Shown here piece after piece: positions 50,386-62,700 of a DNA stretch of 64,000 bases. The stretch is taken from contig NW_024104909.1 of the NCBI RefSeq assembly GCF_003945595.2, positions 2,657,001 through 2,721,000 of the forward strand, in the 5' to 3' direction. Made by a program: the position numbers and the translations under genes. How positions within the stretch are numbered: position 1 is the stretch's first letter; the number at the start of each line of letters is the position of its first letter. Below the pieces are notes generated by a model that was not told the origin of the DNA, ran no database searches, and saw nothing but the letters and a program-made list of their open reading frames with translations. This DNA is from Pipra filicauda (taxonomy: Eukaryota; Chordata; Aves; Passeriformes; Pipridae).

Positions 50386-51100
50386 AAAGAGATTAAAAGC
50401 ATTTCTGTGACTTCTTGCAAATCTGTTCTGACTGCGTCTCATCATCTAGAAGTTTACAACCAGTTTGATTATTTGTCCCAGTATTTTTCCAGGACAGTAA
50501 TCAGACTTCTCTGTAACTGTCTGACCATTATCTTTGCCTCCTGCTATTTAAATGCAGGCAGGCACAACTTATTTCCCTTTTCTGCCTGTCCAGTGCTTCA
50601 CCACGGTCACGAGTTATAAATGCTAATTAATTTTGACACGGCCTCAGTCAGATCTGTAATGAACTAAATCCACCCTACCTGTTTTGAAAATAAATTTAGC
50701 TTATCTAAAGTGTCCTGGATTATTTTTTCTATGTTTTTGAGAGCTCCTGTTTGGCCCTGATTCATTAGTATTCACTGTACTAGCAGTCTGCTTGCAATTA
50801 TGTCACTAGAACAGACTGATTTTAAACTTTTTGACCTTCCCCATTTTGCTTTTTTGAGATTTTCTTCTCCGTGTAGTAGCAGATCAGTTGTTTTTAATTT
50901 TTTCCCCCTCTCTGTGTGCATGTGTGCTTCTCATATTACTAATAAACTTTGGAGTTACTTCAGCTAACTAGTTTCTAGTTGTGTCTGTGCGCTCTTGGCT
51001 TTTACACTTCGTATATGTGCTTGTGTTATTCTTTTCTACTTACCCTTGGTAATTAAAAACATTTTTAATTTCTGGCCTTTGAAGTCAATAAATAAATTTG

Positions 51101-54100
51101 TGCTTTAGTGAAGTGACATCTTGATGATCATCCGTTTCATCTTCACCCTCAGATAATCTGCCTTTAGCTGTCCTTTTTAGTAAAGGAACTTCTGGTCCTC
51201 CTTTATGTTTTTTTCTCTCTTTTTTAAAGCTTATTCAAAGTTTGTTGAATTCTGCTTTCATGGAGCCTTTGGTTTCACGTACTAATATTCTCTCATTTGT
51301 TTCAACATGATTGTCAACTCTAATCTTGTGGTGACTCTTATGGGTGAATAGCAGAAGGGTCGCTACCCCTGAAGTGTGATGATGCTGAGACAATAATTTT
51401 CTCTATCAGAAGTAACCTATGTGGGCTTCAGGGAAGTTTGTGAGCTGAGTGATTTCTGTAGGAATGGAAAAGGGTTTGGAAGAGAAGAATCCTACGGATA
51501 AACTTAGGCAATGCACATGATGAGACAGAGCTGAAACACTGTGACCTCTTTGCACCATCAAATTAAAAATATGTGCGAGTTCTATATTGTATTTCTCTTG
51601 GGAAATGCTTTCTTTTGCTTTCCTTCTTAGTGGTTTTTAGTGTTTTGTTTGTGTGTGTTTTCCCTCTTTGGTTGCTGAACATGAGTTTTCTGTGGACACT
51701 GCTGGGTTGGCTTCATGTAATGGAGGAAACTGCAAAAGAAGGATGAAGGGAAAATATTAAAGTAATATCCACTTCTATTGGAAAAATGAGTAAGTTGGGA
51801 ATATAAATAATCTACAAGTTTTAAAGTGTTGTTGGGTTTTTTTTAAGGTATTCTTGTGCTGATTCCTACTACCTATTACCCAACATCATATTAACTAATA
51901 GAACTAATATCCCATGTTGCAGAGTAACTTTTTATGAAAGGTTTGTATGCAAAAGGCAGGAGTGATATTTTCATTTTAAAAAGCCTTTCGTTCCAGAGTC
52001 TTGCTAAGAGAAGGTTACACACACACTGCTTTTCCATTTATAAGTGCATAATTTAAATTTTCTTGCCTCAGAACAATTCAGTTACCTTTCCCATTGGAGT
52101 TTCTGTAAGACAATGTTAAATTAGATGGGTAAATGAGTTGGCAAAATTACTACAGAAAGGCTGCTGAGAATACACCAATTTTGACCATTTACTTTTAGTA
52201 TTTCAGTTTTAGGAGAACACAGTAGTAGATACTGTGCATAAAAGTTGAAGATTTATGTCACAGGAGAATAGGTTTTTTTTAAAATGCTTTATGTGAAATA
52301 CATATTTGTTGCATGAAATATAATTTTAAAAAGTCTCGGTTGGAGATTGTCTATTTGTTCTTCACTCCTTTTTTTCCTGCCTGTATCTGCAAAGCATTAT
52401 TTAGTTATTTCAGTGATGGAGAATTCCAGAAAGAACTAAGTCAGACATTCTTTTCTGAATCCTTTGCATATAGTAAATACAATTAGCAAACTCAGGGAGT
52501 TTACTAGATATTGCAGGTACTTCACAGATTTTATTACTTCACGTGGGGAAAAGGGAGAATGACATGCAATTTTTTTCCCCTTAACTTCTCTGCACTAAAA
52601 AATGGAAGACATCTCCTATTTTAATTTCACAGTTTTCACAGCTTGTAATGTTTTTCTGCACACAACATGCTGTATAATCTTAAGATCAATGAATTTTCTG
52701 TTTTGTTCTAAAGTGCTATGTGCATCAAAAAAGTAGCAATAATGGGTTTTATGCATATTTTAGGTACCTCCCATGCCTTTCATAGTGAACAAGATTATAG
52801 AAATCTGAAAATAGTCACTGACCATAGCTGGGAAGATCAGCTGTGATGGAAATGCACCATCTTAAGTAGTTTGAGAAGCATAAAATATTAGCAAAGCATC
52901 AGTGTCAAATAATAAGTTAATAATATATTTTGGCAAATACTCTAATACTTTTGTCTGCTGCTGCCACATCACTTGGTGCTTTATATAACATAGTTTGAGT
53001 ATGGATTTTCATCCTTTGAAAAATACTTATGGCATCCACAATAAGAACTTTATTTCTTGTTTGTGGCAAGCTTAGGCTCAGCAAGATGCATTAAGATAAA
53101 CTTGCAATGTACTCAGCACACTGCACTGGTTCTCTTTAGTGACAGTAATTCTAGTTTCAAAGGATAAGCAACTTTGCACATACTAATACACTAAAAATGT
53201 GTATGAAAATCATGTTGTAGTGCCATCTTCTTTAGCTTGGATACCCTTAATAATGTGATGAAATTAGCCCCAACTCCCCATTTGAAGGGGAAACCAAACC
53301 AAAAGAAACTACATTAAAAAATGAATTCTCAAAAGTGAATAGAAACTAACTTGCAACATTTTAAGACATTAAATCATGCATATTAATTGTTCTTAAGTGG
53401 CAACATAACTTACAGCCCCAAAATATCACAAATTGCCACCACTGTGACAGCTCTGACACATTTTTCTAGTGAAGCCACGCAGAGGAGGGAGGTAAGGATC
53501 AAGAAGAGCAAAGCTCCAGGGAAAAGCAAGTGGTGTTGAGCATGAAATCCATGCTGTAATTATTTCTGGGGTTTTACTTCAGGCTGGTTTTCATCTGGAA
53601 CCATGATAGGTGAACTGCCTGGAGTCCTGTCACATGTGTTTCACTGGACTCTCACCTGAATAAACTCCTTGAAGTACAAAACTGCTCTTCTGTGTGAGCA
53701 GAGGATGCAATTGAGACCCGTGATTAGAGAGGGAAATCCTGATGCTGGTGAATGTCATAAGGAGTCTGAAGGAGTATTATTTTACTGGAATCATTATCCC
53801 ATATTTGAAAATTAATTGAGTTAGTTATAATATTCTGGTGGAACAAGCCTTTGCTCGGTGTTTCTGCTTCTTTGAAAAAGCTCTTTAACCTGTCTGTTCT
53901 CTATAAGGATCATGTTGGTCTCATAAAATTCACTTGATATACTTACAGAACTGGAGGGACAGCAATCTCTTATAAGAATTTATATTTTTAGAGAAGGAAA
54001 TGCTAAAGAAAATAGAACGGAAAAAAATATGGATTGAAATTCTCTTAAAGAAAAAAAAAAGGAAGCTAAATTGCATATTCAGAATGTATCCTGAACAAAA

Positions 54101-54160
54101 CTTTCCTTTATGTACTGAAAAATTCCCCAGATTTAGTGTGTATTTTCACTAGAGATGAAT
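51101..54160. other. AT-rich noncoding DNA
   Basis: No gene is recognised. The first 200 bp may still be the endonuclease end of the antisense CR1, with no clear motif. A 22-nt stretch at 53470-53491 lies between TTTTTCTAG and GAG|GTAAGG, a weak exon-like coincidence. An A10 run lies at 54051-54060. Confidence 0.6.
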
Positions 54161-54487
54161 TTGTTCAATCTGGAGAAGAGAAGGCCAGGGAAGATGTTAC
54201 TGTGGCTGATAACTGGTGAGGTTGGAATGGATATACAGCAACAGGTCAGGAGACAACAGGTTGGAATATGGGAAATTCTAACCTGATGTAAGGAGAAAAA
54301 ATCAGTGTAGGAGTGGTGAAATTATTGGAATGAGGCTCAGAGAGGAATTACTTCCATTCCTGAAGGTGTTCAAGACTTTTCAAGGGATGCAGCCCTTGGC
54401 AACCTTTTTTATCTGCACTTGCTTTGCACGAGGATTTGGACCAGAGACCTCTGGAGATCCCTTCTACTTTCTGTGGTTCTGGACATC
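54161..54487 (+). mobile_element. Degraded CR1 LINE 3' end, sense
   Basis: The fragment runs from TCAATCTGGAGAAGAGAAGG (the LEKRR region of ORF2), through GTGGTGAAATTATTGGAATG and CCATTCCTGAAGGTGTTCAAG (the PSLEVFK region of the ORF2 C-terminus), to GGACCAGAGACCTCTGGAGATCCCTTCT and the terminal CTGTGGTTCTGG. All blocks come in CR1 order, with heavy point mutation. Its 5' side is truncated, as is usual for CR1. The overlapping 68-69-codon frames are by-products. Confidence 0.8.
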
Positions 54488-56640
54488 ACAGTCCAAACAC
54501 AATTCCTTCAGCTTTGTCACGTCTGTGCCTTTGTAAGTTAAACTGGCATTGGAAAGACCAGCACATCTCAAAAGACATTTGGAATGAAATATTCAGGAAG
54601 GTTTCTCAGTCAAAGCCTGAAGAATTCAGATAGCCAGACTTTTAAGTGCTTCTAAAACCCAAACAAACCTCAACTCCCAGACTTCTGCAGTCTGTGCAGA
54701 ATCTGTGATCCTGAATTTACCTTTTAGATGGCCCTCCAGCTTGTCAAATGAATTTGAGACTGTAAACATGGCTTCTGAGAAATACAAAATGATCTAGATT
54801 GTGCTCATAACCATATTAGTAGATGAATATGTTACATGATGATGAGTCCCAAAAGGAGATGCATCCTGAAAACTGATTTTTCTAACCTCTGTGTATTCAC
54901 TTCATCCCTTTATATCCTTAATACCTACACAGCTACTCATATAGATGTAGCTAAATTTTATTATTTTTTAGTAAAATGCTGTAAAATATGGAAATAGCAC
55001 TGTGTAATTTCTGCAAGGTTATATACCTTTCTGTATAAATTTTCTAATCTATTGTAGACACACACAAGGTGGGTTTTTTTTTCCCTTTAAAATTAAATAA
55101 ACTTTTAATTAAATAAAGATTTTTCTCTTCAAAATGGAGTCTACAAATATCTAATCCCAGAGCTACAATTTCTCAACCTTCCTCCTCTTCTAGGAGATGT
55201 TGCTATGGTTATTACCCTGCTGGGTAGTGAAATGCAGTAATTTGTTTAGCAATTCCTTTCTTCCACAATACTGTACACATATATAGGAGGCATCAGTGCA
55301 TCAGTGTGACAAGTCTGCTGTTTTTTTACAAATCCTTCTAATATAAGTCATGGTTTGTAAGGCACATATTTTGTGGGTTAGTAACTGAAATTCTTATCCA
55401 GTAAAAATAAGTTTCTCTGGTAGCAAAAATAAGTTTATAGGCAGCTGTTCCAAGTACTTACCTCCTTTCCTCCTCTCTGCAGCAAATTTGGTGACCCTTT
55501 TTTTCGATAGAAGGGGCAGCAGGTGTCATGTATGATGTCTTTTTGAATTTGTGGGACACAAATGGCTAAATAATCAGAAGCTTGAAAGAAGCTTGAGTCA
55601 TAATCAAGGTTTGACTAAGAGCAGGAGATTTGCACTAAGATCTGCTCAAGAAAAACGGTGAGAATAAGAATATTCCTGTCACATCTGTTATGTTTTCAGT
55701 ATGATCTGACTTGCTTCCAATCTTAAAGCACTACTGTAATAGAAGTGGTGAGCAATGATAAGGTTTGCAAGGGTTTCTTTGAGTAGGGAGTGCATCTTCA
55801 AAATTGCTCATCATCTCTAAACTACTTAGTTTATAGGTGTCTTGAAACTGCTGGGCTGCACTGAACATAAAATATTTGAAAATGTAGAAGAAAGTTGTGT
55901 CATGGCAAACAAGACAAAAAGTTTGGGGTTTACTTGCTTAGATGGTGGTGATTCAGCTACAAAGGACTATAGTAATTGTGTTAAGTAAAGAAGGTGCTGC
56001 ATCACAAGGCCTAAAAGGGCAAAGAGCAAGGAACTGACAGATAATAAAAAGCTACAAGGAAATAGGCTTCAGGTTGAACAAGAATGGGTTTTATTTAGAC
56101 AGAAAACCCAGCAGGCTGATGCTTGGGAACTATAGCAAAAGAAATCAGGACTGCTTTTGTCTGTTTGGTTGGTTTTTAATTCAGAAATTCACAGAGGGAG
56201 TCCAGGCTCAAGGCCACCTGATCAGCACTCTGGACAGAAGCAGGTACCTTTTGCCACCATTCTTAAGGCAGAGAATGTATTTGCACCTGATTAAAAAAGT
56301 ATGAGCTAATTAAGCTTTTTGCTGGTGGAAGGTGGATGAAGATTCCCAACTCTGCTTGACAGCAAGTTGGAAGGTGTAAGATGCTGCCTTTGTGAGCCTC
56401 TCCAATGCATTAGAGACTTAGCAAGATACCACGTTCTTGTCCGGGGATGCATCTTCAACTCCAGGATCTTGTTACAGTTGCTGTTCCTTCCTGTGTTACA
56501 GGAATTGTGCATTCCCGTGTCCAACCTCTGGCTATAGGACCAGGCAGTCCACTCAATATGCAGAGTTCATTTTTTGACAATTTGAAGTTGGAGTACACCT
56601 ACCAAATGTCTACTATACTATTTTACTAAGTCATGAGGTG
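54488..56640. other. Unique noncoding DNA
   Basis: No gene, RNA gene or clear repeat is recognised. Short T/A-rich runs occur around 54955-55120. Confidence 0.65.
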
Positions 56641-56649
56641 GTTATTATT

Positions 56650-56790
56650 GTGAATTCTCCTTAGTTTCATCCAGTCTTTTCATAATGTTTCAAAGGATGG
56701 AAATTCTAGTTCTTCCTTTGGGAGAGAAATTGTTCTGTAGTCTAATTAATCCCACAATCAGCTTGTTTCTTCATATTAATCAAAACATAT
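56650..56790 (-). mobile_element. Possible antisense CR1 C-terminal scrap
   Basis: Minus-strand reading gives LSQRK, then, after a shift, LEFPSFETL and KDWMKLR, resembling the CR1 LPREVVESPSLEVFKRRLD stretch, preceded by a region alignable to the FFTERVV segment. The match is short and very diverged. Confidence 0.38.
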
Positions 56791-57865
56791 ATCCTTAATT
56801 AACCCCCCAGCCCTTCTTGCTTTGCATGCTCCGCAGAACACCTTAAAAAGGCTGGTCTGTGGCCATTCTTGCTGCTTGTTTCATGACTGAATGAGATGAT
56901 GTCCATGTCCTGCCCTGTAAACCTGCACCCTCACTGGAGTGTGTGGTAGTAACAATGTTGTAACAACCCCTGTACAGTCACGGAAGGGTTTATACAAAAT
57001 GATCACATTTTGTTTCTGTGCAAGATCAGATGAAAGCAGGAATAACATTCCATCCTTTTCCCCCTTTCAGCTGTTTGCATGTTTTAGTGCTATCTCTCAG
57101 CTCTCTGTGTTGCCAGGGTTTCAGCAAACTCCTCTGTTCATTTCTGTAGCATGAAATAAGTGTTTTATTGCAATCGTCTGGAACCTTCTTCATTCAGTCT
57201 TGCAGAAAAAGTACATCTGTTAAATGCACCTGTCTCTCTGTACTGAACTGTCAAAAATTGATGCATAACTCCCAGAAGTATAGAGAAGTTGTTCTCAGCA
57301 CCTTGACTTACTTTTCATTTTGAAATCACCCAAGATTCTCCTAACCTCTTATTTGCCTCACAATCATAAAGTAAATTTGCAGTAGACTGACTTCTCACTC
57401 AGCTTTCCAGACTGTTTCCTCCATTGAGGTGTTTCTATTTTTCCACTTCATCTGCACTGCCTTAATCCCATAGGATTTCCCCTCAGGTTTGTGGATACTT
57501 ACTCTAATGTGCAGTATATTACAGATTTTGAAGTTTTTTGGCAGTTGGGTTAGTGTGAAGGGTTTTAAAATAGCACTAGTTTCAATTATTTGATTTTTCT
57601 GAAACTCTCTCATTGTCATCTTTTGTACCTTCCTGATCTCTGCCTCATTTTTGTTCAACCAAACACAACCTGAACACAGGTATGTGTCCTTAAAGGTAAG
57701 GAATTCAGGGAATAAGCTTGAGAGAATGAGAGAGTCAGAATACTCCAACTTGTAAATTTTATGCAAAGTAGAAAAAGTACTAAAAAAAAGTACTAAAGAT
57801 TCTTTCTTTCAAAATATTAATAGCAATAATCATATGGAGAAAAAAGTTGGCAGCAGTCAACCAAT
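56791..57865. other. Unique noncoding DNA
   Basis: No gene is recognised. The minus-strand frame at 57395-57766 (123 codons, lysine-rich) has no family resemblance that I can name and no splice sites or start context supporting it. Confidence 0.6.
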
Positions 57866-57871
57866 TATACT

Positions 57872-58034
57872 TGTTGATGTTATATGCTATGCTATATGTC
57901 CATTTTGAAATCATAATCATGTTGATAATTGCAAACAATAGATTATAATTTTGTTTAGGTTATGTGATATATGTTGATGTTGAAACTATAATCATGTTGG
58001 TGATTAAAGACAACAAGATGCAATTATGTTGTTT
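57872..58034 (+). repeat. Diverged tandem duplication, period about 75 bp
   Basis: Two adjacent units share TTGATGTT, then TGAAAYYATAATCATGTTGRT (57906 and 57981), then AAACAATAGATTATAATT versus GACAACAAGATGCAATTATG and a closing TTGTTT. The offset between matching words is 75 bp. Identity is roughly three quarters by eye, so the duplication is old. No coding content. Confidence 0.65.
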
Positions 58035-58079
58035 GAAAGTTGGATCAGGTTTTTCATGGCCTTGTAGATGAGTTTGGAA

Positions 58080-58770
58080 TATCTCCAAGGGTAGAGATTC
58101 TCTTTTCCCATTCGTTTTGTCCCGGCTCTGTCATCTCTACACCTCCTAGCAGGCAACTGTACAAAGCAGTAGATCCCTTCCTCCCCCTTCCCCCTGAGCC
58201 TTGTCTGTCTTCTCTCAGCCCCTCGTTGTGTGTTCAGCAGTCACTGCCTCTGTTGATAGCTCTCCACAGGGCTTAATGTGGTTTGACAATGCCCTTTGTG
58301 TGCCCGAGGTCTCAGATGTGTCCTGTCTCATTGCTTGGGCTTGTGTATGTGTCCAGTTTGCTCAGATGTAGCTCAGTCATCCTCTGTTATGGGTGGTGCT
58401 GCACTTTCCCTCTGTCCCAGCAGGTCTGTGAGCAGCCCTTGCAGTGTAAGATTGAGGCAGAGTCCTTCCTGTGTCCCTCAGCTCTGCATCCTCCACCCTA
58501 TTGAGCAGTGGGCCCTGATTTCCCTTAGTTTTCCTTTTACTGCTGCTGTACCTACAGAAGCTCTTTATCCCCATCACATCCCTTGGCAGTCGTGTTTCTC
58601 CAGGCTTTGTGGATGTGGAGTGTCTTTGCCCTCAGAGCACCATAACTGGGAGCAGCAGCACAATGTGATTTGTTCTGTTGTGTAGCTGCAGTAGTTTCCC
58701 AAGGATTGCAGGTCAGCCCAGGCAGGGAGCAGCTCCTGCTGACTGGTGCAGAGGAACTGGTGTGTGCATT
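58080..58770. other. GC-richer, pyrimidine-biased patch of unknown origin
   Basis: Composition changes sharply from the AT-rich sequence on both sides. The plus strand is rich in C and T with many TGTGTCC, CTCAG and CTCTG words. Overlapping frames of 73-129 codons are open on the plus strand and 66-87 on the minus strand, which reflects few AT stops and not a gene; none is recognisable. It could be an aged retroelement or a gene-conversion-prone segment. No terminal repeats or CR1 landmarks were found. Confidence 0.3.
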
Positions 58771-59592
58771 AATGAGGGGGATCAGATAATACAGTAAAGT
58801 AAGACCTGTGATCAAAATCCAGAAAACTCGGCATTGTTTTCTCCAAAATGAGTTTCACCCTTACCATACAGCTTCAGAGGGGGGTGTGAGAGAGAAAATA
58901 CAGCTTTGCAGCTGCAAACCCTGGATACCCAGACAGAGGAACTCCTTCAAACTCTTATTCAGCAATAAAACATTAAAAGCTTGTTTCATCCATTCTTTTG
59001 ACAACCCTGTCTTAATGACCCAGAAAGGAGGTATCCAAGCAAAAACATAGTAGGACTTTAAAACCCTAAAGGAATTCAGTCACTAAATTGTCTACAATTA
59101 TGTGACACCCACACATGCTGGCTTAATGTATTACACTGAGAATATGTTGATGACTTCACCGGCAGTTTCACATTAAAATCACTGAGCAAAGCACAGGGAT
59201 TTTATTTTTCACTCTTTATGTGGAGAAGTAAATTTAATAAATATTTTGTGAATATAATTATTTTATGTTAACTATATTTACATTGGCATATATAATTTTA
59301 AAAGGAACTATTAAACTCAGCAGTAGGAAGTGAGAATATGTATATATACAGTTCTGCTCGTTAAGTAGGGCTGTGAACTGACTTCATCATCAAACTAGAG
59401 GTACATAAATGGAGAGGATATGCCAGTGAAATGTTTTACAATTTCAGTGTTCTCATTTCTCTTAGAGAAGCAAATCTGATTTTTTCCTCCCAGTCAAAAT
59501 GAAGATAAAATCTTTTTTCCATGTAGATTGGATCCTTGAGCCTTAATTAAAATGATAATGGCAATAGAAGAAAGGTATATTATGAGTTGAAA

Positions 59593-59609
59593 AGTTTAAA
59601 ATTTAAACT
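59593..59609. repeat. 17-bp palindrome
   Basis: Arms AGTTTAAA and TTTAAACT flank a single A. It is AT-rich, so chance is likely. Confidence 0.55.
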
Positions 59610-60465
59610 GAGGGTTTTTTCCTTAATTTTTTAAAGTGACAACTTAAAGATTAAGAAAATCTTGGTTACAGTGGCCTTTTGTCTTTCTTAAATCTTACTG
59701 TATTAACAAGAAAAGCTTTAGACCAAAGTGAAGGTAAAAATTGGTGGAGAGGCTCCACACAGTGTTTCTGATGTCTCAGCATTGCTACAAATAAAGTCAA
59801 GAAACCTGTTTTAGGTTTTCACAGATTTTTAGTGTACTAGTTCAGGAGCCTCCAGTGAAAATGGGAAGGATTTGAAGAACACAGACATTCTGAACACTGT
59901 GGAGAAATATCAATGGCTTGAGGGAAATCTTGCTGAAGATCACAGAAAAAATATTAATATTCATTAAAATTAAAACTTTTTTTTTCTTTGACTATCTATG
60001 CATTGGAGGAACAGGAATTCCAGGGTTTTGCCAAAAATCTGAAGTATAACACATTTCTGCTACTTGATGTCAAGCAAGTTAATGCTATGCCTCAGTTTCC
60101 CTGTCCATAAATGAGGATAATGATACTTATCTCCTGTAAATTGCTTTGGGAACTTTTGATTATGAAAGTTGAATATGATTATTCATTATGTTTGCTTCCT
60201 ATGAATATTCTAGTGAATGTGTTTCGCAAGGGGATGATTAATTTTCAACAAATATCGGAGACTTGAGAAAATGAGTTTATATCCTCATAAATATAAATGT
60301 TCTGTTTCAGATATTGAGGAAATGTGACATATTTGTATTCCATACAAATGAAGCCAGTATTCTCAAATGAGGAACACTGAGCCCACACGTGCTAATCACA
60401 TGTTATTTCATGCCAAGAGCTATCAAGCTTCCCTCATGCCAAGAGGGAATGGTTCTGAGTAAGGA

Positions 60466-60488
60466 ATATATATATATATATATATATA
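60466..60488. repeat. AT dinucleotide microsatellite
   Basis: About eleven uninterrupted AT units followed by CACTC. It is a probable length-variable microsatellite. Confidence 0.92.
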
Positions 60489-62159
60489 CACTCTTAGACT
60501 AAAGTAAGGAAGAGATGCAGATACACAATTTACTGAGATATAGTTATTTCCACCTGATACAGAGGTAAAACATACGGGATGTTTTCTCTGACAGGCTTTA
60601 AATACACAAAGAATCATTCTATCACTCAGATTGTTTGGTATGACACAGGTCGTGGCTATCAGGTCATGTCACAAATGTCACTCGAGTGTAACTGCAGGGA
60701 GATCCCAGTTTAATAAATGTATTTAAAAGGCCTGAATTATTCAGAAAGGCCTGAAATGTCAAGAGATAGGAAATCTGTGATTTGCCTTTTGTAGGTTTGT
60801 CCAGTGGTCACTTACCCTCCCTGTGAGGAACATTTGCCTCAGCTCAGTGTCTCTGTCTTCCTCTTGTAGCTTCTCTTTTTTTTTCTCCGTGAAGATGCTT
60901 AGATGGTAGAATCACATAACACTGGAGACTCCTTTTAGACAGGCTAAAGAAATCAAATCTGTCTACCAATAATAAGACAAATTTTTCTAACCTTGAAATC
61001 ATACTTATCATAGATTTACACTTCCCTTCTGATTTCTCAGCTCTCTTTAAAACTGATTACCAGATGCTCTATTGCCACATGGGCTGTAACATTGTCTTGC
61101 TCTTGCACTTTGCTTGGTCTTTGCCAGATATTGAATTAGGGTTTATTTTTGTTTGTACCCAGCATCAGGATAGAGTACCTGAATTCCCTTTCCACTTATT
61201 TTCTACCTCCTTGTCAGAATGGCAGCTTTTTTGGCTTCAAGTTGTCAGCCCTGTATTCCTTGGGCCTGTATTCCACACTCTCTGGTCTATAATTCTGCTC
61301 AGTATTTGCTTCAATGCAACTTTCTCAAGAGTTTAAGACTTTCCACATGTTTTTTTGTCACTGCATCACCCACAAATTTTAACAGGAGTATTTGTATTGG
61401 CATTCAACCGTGTGATGAAGGTTATTCTCATTTTGATGATTCTTTTCTTCTTGCTTTTTCACAATTACACTATGATCTACCACCACCTTTTACCACATAA
61501 CAAGTTGTGTGGTTTTGGTTGTATTTAAAAAAAAAAAAATCTGTTCACAATCAGAAAACCCCACCAAACAGTTTGTAGTTGAAATGTTTAAATCTAATGA
61601 ACAAAAGTAGAATGAATATCAATACTGTTATCTTCATCTTGCTATTGAAAAATGACACGTAGGCATCTTTTAATTGTTTAACAAGCATGCTTGCATAGCT
61701 TTAAATGAACACAATTCTACATTGCTTTGAGGACCAGGAGTTAAGAAGCCTGTGAGAGCAAGATGGACTTTGCCATTCTTGCTAAAGCAAAGCCCTTATA
61801 GTTTTTATTACAACTTTCATCTCAGTGCCCAGGAAACAAGGGGCAAAACAACAGGACTGGTCAGGAGTGAGCTGTATCAGCAGGGATAGTTTTGGGGCTA
61901 GCCCTGAGTTTAGTTGCTGGTATTACTAAATAACTCTTTTCATCAGTAATGACAGTTCAGCCTTCCCTAGAAATACAAATGTAGAGCTGTCTGTCGTTCA
62001 TGTAAGGAACACATTTCCATAATAAGGAATTTCCATTTCTAGTGATGAAACATCAGAAGCATCACTGATATATGAGGATCAGGAGCCAAAGAAAGGTTTC
62101 AGGTAGTCTGAACAAATAAGACAGTAACTGAAGGGTGTTCATGCAACATTTCTGTAGGA

Positions 62160-62700
62160 TAGCCTTAAAAAAGTTATTTTCACTTACAGGAGCTTAATTG
62201 AGTAATTATTGCCCTCTGGGTCAAAAGAAGACTTGCTCCAGCCCTCTCTAATAATCTGCAGATTAGTTGGGGCATTTAAAAAACCAAAAAAAGAAACCCA
62301 GCACAAGCAAGCCAACAGACCAGAGCTCTATAATTTTGTCAACTTTTATTTTATTTCATTTTTTTCAGAGATGTGAATAGATATCGAATTGTGCCTGAAA
62401 AGTGTGATTGTTTTGTCACTCCTGCTGCACCAAGGGATTTTTATTTTGGCAGTTATCGTTAAGTAAAAACTGCCAGTGAAAGAGTTGAGCTGGAGGAACA
62501 TATTTGAAAGATTCCTGCACCAGTCAAACTCGTTTAGCCCCTTAATCCCTTACATTGGCAGTTGAATCCAAGAAAAAATGTAGTGGTGCACAGAGGAGCT
62601 ATAAACAAACAAAGCTTGAAGCTCTTGGCACCTTAAAAAAATTGCCTGTTTCTCATAAATACATTGCAATAAAACAATAGCTACTGAACATTAGTGGAGA
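62160..62700. promoter_or_regulatory. Candidate conserved noncoding element or hidden exon
   Basis: The stretch has few homopolymers and holds GAGCTTAATTGAGTAATTATTG, the CpG words ATATCGAATT, TATCGTTAAG and ACTCGTTTAG, and a TTTCATTTTTTTCAG acceptor at 62354-62368. The 89 nt after the acceptor (62369-62457) have one frame open to the GTTAAGT donor-like site at 62458, reading NRYRIVPEKCDC and then FVTPAAPRDFYFGSY. That composition is unusually protein-like but I recognise no family. Enhancer and exon readings are both possible. Confidence 0.25.

Larger units (their letters stand above)
49195..51100 (-). mobile_element. Ancient antisense CR1 LINE, ORF2 linker/RT/C-terminus
   Basis: Minus-strand reading recovers CR1 ORF2 landmarks in the right order. 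Around 51010-50970 is VKAKSAQTQLET (cf. the linker KAKAQLEL). From 50560 to 50460 comes GKDNGQTVTEKSDYCPGKIL (cf. the RT region NYRPVSLTS.PGKI), then LTNL and, after a frameshift, IKPFYSKVT at 50326-50290. Near 49490-49430 is the antisense of the LGLFSLEKRR area, then LNLQLRRFRLDIRQIF at 49355-49308 and IDFPKDAAKTS.LEIF near 49290-49215. The spacing from the LTNL motif to FRLDIR, about 970 nt, suits one continuous element. Stops and frameshifts are frequent, so it is inactive and old. It is interrupted by a T35 run and by a sense CR1 tail. It may extend to about 51.3 kb. Confidence 0.75.
58771..62160. other. AT-rich noncoding DNA
   Basis: No gene is recognised. It includes a 17-bp palindrome at 59593-59609, an AT microsatellite at 60466-60488 and an A13 run at 61527-61539. 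The pyrimidine-rich stretch at 60905-61500 has an aged-repeat feel, but I could not match it to CR1. Confidence 0.6.

Noticed and set aside
53470..53491. 22-nt stretch between TTTTTCTAG and GAG|GTAAGG
   Set aside because: Short pyrimidine tract, length not a multiple of three, no other support.
57395..57766. 123-codon lysine-rich minus-strand frame as a possible pseudogene
   Set aside because: No motif or family likeness and no flanking splice or poly-A features.
60905..61500. Possible antisense CR1 or LTR remnant
   Set aside because: A TAGAATCAC start recalls a CR1 tail in reverse, but the following bases do not continue the match and no ORF2 landmark follows.
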